Of a stretch of 26,508 nucleotides of DNA, positions 23,829 through 26,508 are shown piece by piece. The stretch spans positions 1 through 26,508 of the forward strand of contig JAZDKP010000170.1 in the NCBI GenBank assembly GCA_043802925.1. Direction: 5' to 3'. The notes under the pieces are model-generated. The model did no database searches, had not been told where the DNA came from, and saw only the letters and a list, made by a program, of their open reading frames with translations. Source of the stretch: JAZDKP01 sp043802925 (GTDB lineage Bacteria > Fibrobacterota > OXYB2-FULL-49-7 > JAEUSG01). Within the stretch, counting starts at the first letter, position 1. Each line of letters starts with the position of its first letter. A program made the position numbers and the translations under genes.

Positions 23829-24335
23829 TTAAATTTCAAGCGCCTTCATGAGCATGCCCTTGGTCGCGCCGAGGGCCGTGACATTGGCTTCATACGCGCG
23901 GGTGGCGGTGATCATGTCGGTCATTTCCTGGATCACGTTAACGTTGGGCATGGCTACGTACCCGTCGGCATTGGCGTCCGGGTGCGAAGGATCGTACACA
24001 AGCCGCGGCGGGGCCGTGTCTTCCTGGATGCTGTTGACCGTGACCCCGCTGCCGATCTTCTCGGTGATGATGGGAAAGTCGGGTTTGGGGATAAACATGT
24101 GGTTTTTTTTGGTGATAGTGCCCTGCATGTGCTCGGGCCCGAACACGAGGCGGTAGTCGAACTCGTTGGGGTTGCTTTCAAGGATGACGCTCTGCCGTTT
24201 GTAAGGGCCGCCGTCTTTGGTGCGCGTGGTCTCGGCATTGGCCAGGTTGGTGGCAATGATGTTCTGCTTGACGCGCTGGGCGCGGAGGCCCGACGCGCTG
24301 ATGTTGATGCCGGAAAAAAGTCCGATGAGCGACAT
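23829..24335 (-). CDS. flgC: Flagellar proximal rod protein FlgC
   Basis: A 168-residue rod protein. The N-terminal heptad region (INISASGLRAQRVKQNIIATNLANAETTRT) is the family signature, and the C-terminal helix (NVNVIQEMTDMITATRAYEANVTAL) pairs with it. The middle has VNSIQEDTAPPRLVYDPSHPDANADGYVAMPNV split here only for reference to the loop before the C-terminal helix, a segment typical of FlgC. The start has AAGGAG. It follows flgB after 10 bp. Confidence 0.97.
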   Translation of the reverse strand: MSLIGLFSGINISASGLRAQRVKQNIIATNLANAETTRTKDGGPYKRQSVILESNPNEFDYRLVFGPEHMQGTITKKNHMFIPKPDFPIITEKIGSGVTVNSIQEDTAPPRLVYDPSHPDANADGYVAMPNVNVIQEMTDMITATRAYEANVTALGATKGMLMKALEI

Positions 24336-24345
24336 ACGTTACTCC

Positions 24346-24768
24346 TTACCGGCTGGTTCCGCGGATGCTGTTCTGCACCGCCATAAACCTGGAATTGGCG
24401 AACTTAACTTCGTAATTGAACAGGATCTGGTTTTCAGCCAGCTTCGCGTTTTCCATGTCAATATCGACATTATTGACGCCGCTGGCCAGCGTGGGGTCCG
24501 CGGGCTTGAAAGATTCGGGCTTGACCTTGGCAAGGTCCCTGCGTCCGATGTCCATGTGCTGTTTGCTGGTCTTGGTGCCTTTGAGCTTGGTTTTATCGAG
24601 CGCGCTGCGGAGCTCGTCTTCGAACTCGACCTCGACCCGCTGATAGCCCGGCACATCGACATTGGCGATGTTCTGGGCAATGGCCTTGGAGCGGAGCATG
24701 CTGGCATCGAGGGCCTTGCCTACGGCCGGAAGCGATGTTTTATGAAATAGAAGTTCTTTTGTAACCAT
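24346..24768 (-). CDS. flgB: Flagellar basal-body rod protein FlgB
   Basis: A 140-residue proximal rod protein. The N-terminal signature is LRSKAIAQNIANVDVPGYQR, and the C-terminal helix begins NNVDIDMENAKLAENQILFN, both typical of FlgB. It is the first gene of the - strand flagellar train. No strong ribosome site lies just before the ATG. A sigma-54-like promoter is found about 54-70 bp upstream. It polymerises with FlgC, FlgF and FlgG to form the rod. Confidence 0.96.
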   Translation of the reverse strand: MVTKELLFHKTSLPAVGKALDASMLRSKAIAQNIANVDVPGYQRVEVEFEDELRSALDKTKLKGTKTSKQHMDIGRRDLAKVKPESFKPADPTLASGVNNVDIDMENAKLAENQILFNYEVKFANSRFMAVQNSIRGTSR

Positions 24769-25241
24769 TTGATTTTTGTGTTTTTTATGCTTTTAAAGTC
24801 TTTTTTCCTCGCAAATTAAAATACAATTTGCATGCCAGTCGAAAACGACAGTACAATAACGCATCAACTCGTTTATTATCAATAGATTATATTATCTGGA
24901 AGGTCGGACTTTTAAAATTGATTCAGGGAAAAAAATACCGCGCAAAGGCAATATTTAGGTAATATATTAATGATATTATACGAAGACGAACGGAACGCAA
25001 TCAAGATCCACATTCCATCTTGTTATTTTAAGCGCACCGTCTTTTAAACCAAACTTGTCCGGGCTCACACAATCGCTGGCCAACCTTGACCGTTTTAATC
25101 TGTCTGATCCCTCGGCTTATTGTCTTATCCTATTACCAGTTAAAGTGTTTTACATTCATGGAACGGGCTTTGATAATGGTAGGTTGGAGAGTAAAAATTA
25201 TGAAAGAATGCATAACCAAAAATTTTAACCCGGAGGCCCAA
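24769..25241. other. AT-rich divergent intergenic region
   Basis: This 473-bp stretch separates flgB (-) from the repeat protein (+). It holds the sigma-54-like site at 24822-24838. Several AT-rich blocks (24880-24990) could hold further promoter elements. CGGAGG at 25231-25236 is the ribosome site of the + strand gene. I see no convincing gene or RNA in the rest. Confidence 0.6.
24822..24838 (-). promoter_or_regulatory. Sigma-54-like promoter for the flagellar operon
   Basis: On the - strand the site reads CTGGCATGCAAATTGTA. It keeps TGGCA at -24 and TTG at -12 with the correct spacing; the usual GC at -12 is GT. Transcription would start about 42 nt before flgB. Sigma-54 control of rod and hook genes is common in bacteria, which supports the call. 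Confidence 0.5.
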
Positions 25242-26156
25242 ATGTACTCGAAACTTTTTTGCACACTGGTCTGCGTCTGTTTCTTGTCCTCAATGATTTT
25301 TGCTGGAACCACCCCTCCAACCTTTAAACTGACAATGACGAATGACGGTCATGGAACCACCACGCCAAAAAAAACCGAAACCCTTAAATACGGCACGGCC
25401 CTTGCCATCAATGCCACACCCGCAAGCGGCTACGAATTTTTAGGTTGGAGCCTAACCTCGGGCACCGCGACACTCGGCGGCAAGTCGACCTCCGCGAGCA
25501 ATACGGTAAAGCTGCTCCGTGGAAACGCCACTCTGAAGGCCAATTTCAAGGCCAAAGCAATTCCTTCCTTTATATTGACAATGACGAATGACGGTCATGG
25601 AACCACCACGCCAAAAAAAACCGAAACCCTTAAATACGGCACGGCCCTTGCCATCAATGCCACACCCGCAAGCGGCTACGAATTTTTAGGCTGGAGCCTG
25701 ACCTCGGGCACCGCGACACTCGGCGGCAAATCGACCTCCGCGAGCAATACGGTAAAGCTGCTTAGTGGAAATGCCACTCTGAAGGCCAATTTCAAAGCAA
25801 GAATCAAGAACGCCAAATCCGCTTCGCTGAGTGAAGTTTCTTCATCCGAACCAACAGAATACGCCTTGTACCAGAATTACCCGAATCCTTTTAACCCCAG
25901 CACCCGGATCGCCTTTGCCATTCCTTCAAGCGCCAGCGATATTGATCAGACGCAATCCTCGGTGGTCTTGAACGTGTACGACATGAAAGGCCAATTGGTG
26001 AAGAACCTTGTCCAGGAACCCGTGACAGGCGGTGCCTACAGCGTGACGTGGGACGGCAAATCGAACGCCGGCAAGCAGGTCGCGTCCGGACAATACCTCT
26101 GCAAAATAATTTCCGGGAACTTTACGAAAGAAATCCGGATGACGTTTATGAAGTAA
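25242..26156 (+). CDS. Secreted InlB-type repeat protein with T9SS-like sorting domain
   Basis: A 304-residue exported protein. Its signal peptide is MYSKLFCTLVCVCFLSSMIFA. Two 82-residue repeats follow (about 31-195), each with MTNDGHGTTTPKKTETLKYG, ATPASGYEFLGWS and ATLKANF, the pattern of divergent InlB B-repeat / Flg_new_2 domains. After a Ser-rich link comes YQNYPNPFNPSTRIAF and a FlgD-like / T9SS type A C-terminal domain (VVLNVYDMKGQLVKNL, ASGQYLCKI, end MTFMK). The frame opens 52 codons earlier, but CGGAGG and the signal peptide fix the ATG at 25242. It probably sits on the cell surface. It is transcribed away from the flagellar operon and has its own terminator. Confidence 0.88.
   Translation: MYSKLFCTLVCVCFLSSMIFAGTTPPTFKLTMTNDGHGTTTPKKTETLKYGTALAINATPASGYEFLGWSLTSGTATLGGKSTSASNTVKLLRGNATLKANFKAKAIPSFILTMTNDGHGTTTPKKTETLKYGTALAINATPASGYEFLGWSLTSGTATLGGKSTSASNTVKLLSGNATLKANFKARIKNAKSASLSEVSSSEPTEYALYQNYPNPFNPSTRIAFAIPSSASDIDQTQSSVVLNVYDMKGQLVKNLVQEPVTGGAYSVTWDGKSNAGKQVASGQYLCKIISGNFTKEIRMTFMK
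25331..25795 (+). repeat. Tandem 246-bp repeat, two near-identical copies
   Basis: Segments 25331-25549 and 25577-25795 (219 bp each, period 246 bp or 82 codons) differ at about six bases by eye, and only one residue changes (Arg to Ser). This points to a recent duplication. Confidence 0.93.
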
Positions 26157-26180
26157 GTCCGACACAACACGTCAAAGCAC

Positions 26181-26214
26181 CCTGGGCAGCTTAAAACAGT
26201 TGCCCAGGTTTTTT
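26181..26214 (+). terminator. Rho-independent terminator of the repeat-protein gene
   Basis: CCTGGGCA and TGCCCAGG form an 8-bp stem, extended by possible G-T pairs, around an AT-rich loop, followed directly by TTTTTT. It lies 24 bp after the stop codon. Confidence 0.88.
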
Positions 26215-26390
26215 ATTTTCCAAAGAATGTGTTTTCCTCCGGCCATGGCTACATATTAACCCGCTGAAATACCCATTGTATTGCAATCGGTAACAAAAAA
26301 GCCTTGTGTGGCGGCAAAGGAAGAATTATGTATTTTTTAAAAGTTTTATGGGGGCGAGTAATTCGTTAATGAATCCTCCCCGCAGCAAGG

Positions 26391-26508
26391 AGGCTGTGTC
26401 GTAATTGACAGAAGGAGGCCGCTCCCACATCATCTTGTAGCTGTCTGAGTTAATGGACCGCAATGTGTTGACCAGGGGGATCCAATAAAGATGATTATGA
26501 CACAGCCT
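26391..26508. mobile_element. MITE-like element or insertion-sequence end
   Basis: AGGCTGTGTCGTAAT at 26391-26405 is repeated in inverted form at 26494-26508 with one mismatch. The 118 bp between and including them has no coding frame. Small non-coding units with such ends are typical of MITEs mobilised by a full insertion sequence elsewhere. The window stops exactly at the right end, so a target duplication cannot be checked. Confidence 0.6.

Noticed and set aside
22908..24386. A 492-codon open frame on the + strand
   Set aside because: It is antisense to fliE, the 142-aa gene and flgC, all of which are well supported on the - strand.
25140..25200. Sigma-28 promoter for the repeat protein
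   Set aside because: TAAAGTG and a TTTGATAA-like box are present but about 19 bp apart, too far for the sigma-28 consensus.
25331..25795. CRISPR-like or regulatory repeat array
   Set aside because: The repeats are 246 bp, coding, in frame, and only two in number, so they are a protein-domain duplication.

Overview
The window is a chromosomal segment of a diderm, flagellated bacterium. The evidence for a diderm is BamD and YbgF/CpoB lipoproteins, an outer-membrane barrel protein and a complete flagellar basal-body block. Two secreted proteins end in FlgD-like / type IX secretion (T9SS)-like C-terminal domains, one preceded by a YQNYPNPFNPST linker. That combination suggests the FCB group (Fibrobacterota or an allied candidate phylum). 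No rRNA or tRNA is present, so the placement is inference.

Region 1 (1-1430) holds the last codons of an upstream gene, a small PGPGW-type membrane protein and an outer-membrane barrel protein with its own terminator. Region 2 (1540-7070) is an arsenic-resistance operon on the + strand: arsR, a Cys-rich membrane-anchored thioredoxin-like protein, a CcdA/DsbD-like membrane protein, the ACR3 arsenite exporter, an ArsP-type permease, and the organoarsenical genes arsE, arsF and arsG. The start has a strong promoter whose -10 lies inside a perfect palindrome that runs into the arsR start codon. A three-hairpin intergenic repeat sits between acr3 and arsP. A nitroreductase (- strand) and a CDF cation exporter (+ strand) follow.

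Region 3 (8680-10160) is a rearranged patch. An AAA+/DUF4143 ATPase gene ends in a long bulged hairpin, and a second, internally deleted copy of the CDF gene end follows it. The ATPase therefore lies between two 72-bp direct repeats.

Region 4 (10162-24768, all - strand, read right to left) is one long gene train: flgB, flgC, an unknown 142-aa protein, fliE, fliF, fliG, fliH, fliI, fliJ, a 1698-aa exported protein, ybgF/cpoB, bamD and nadD. Several junctions overlap as ATGA. A sigma-54-like site lies about 54-70 bp upstream of flgB. The rod, MS ring, rotor and export-ATPase parts would be made together, with the giant protein translationally coupled to fliJ.

Region 5 (24769-26508) holds an AT-rich divergent intergenic region, a secreted InlB-type repeat protein with a recent 246-bp internal duplication, a clear terminator, and at the right edge a 118-bp MITE-like element with 15-bp inverted ends.

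The candidates most worth following are the Cys-rich/CcdA pair in the ars operon, the giant FlgD-tailed protein coupled to fliJ, the unknown protein between flgC and fliE, and the CDF duplication scar around the ATPase.
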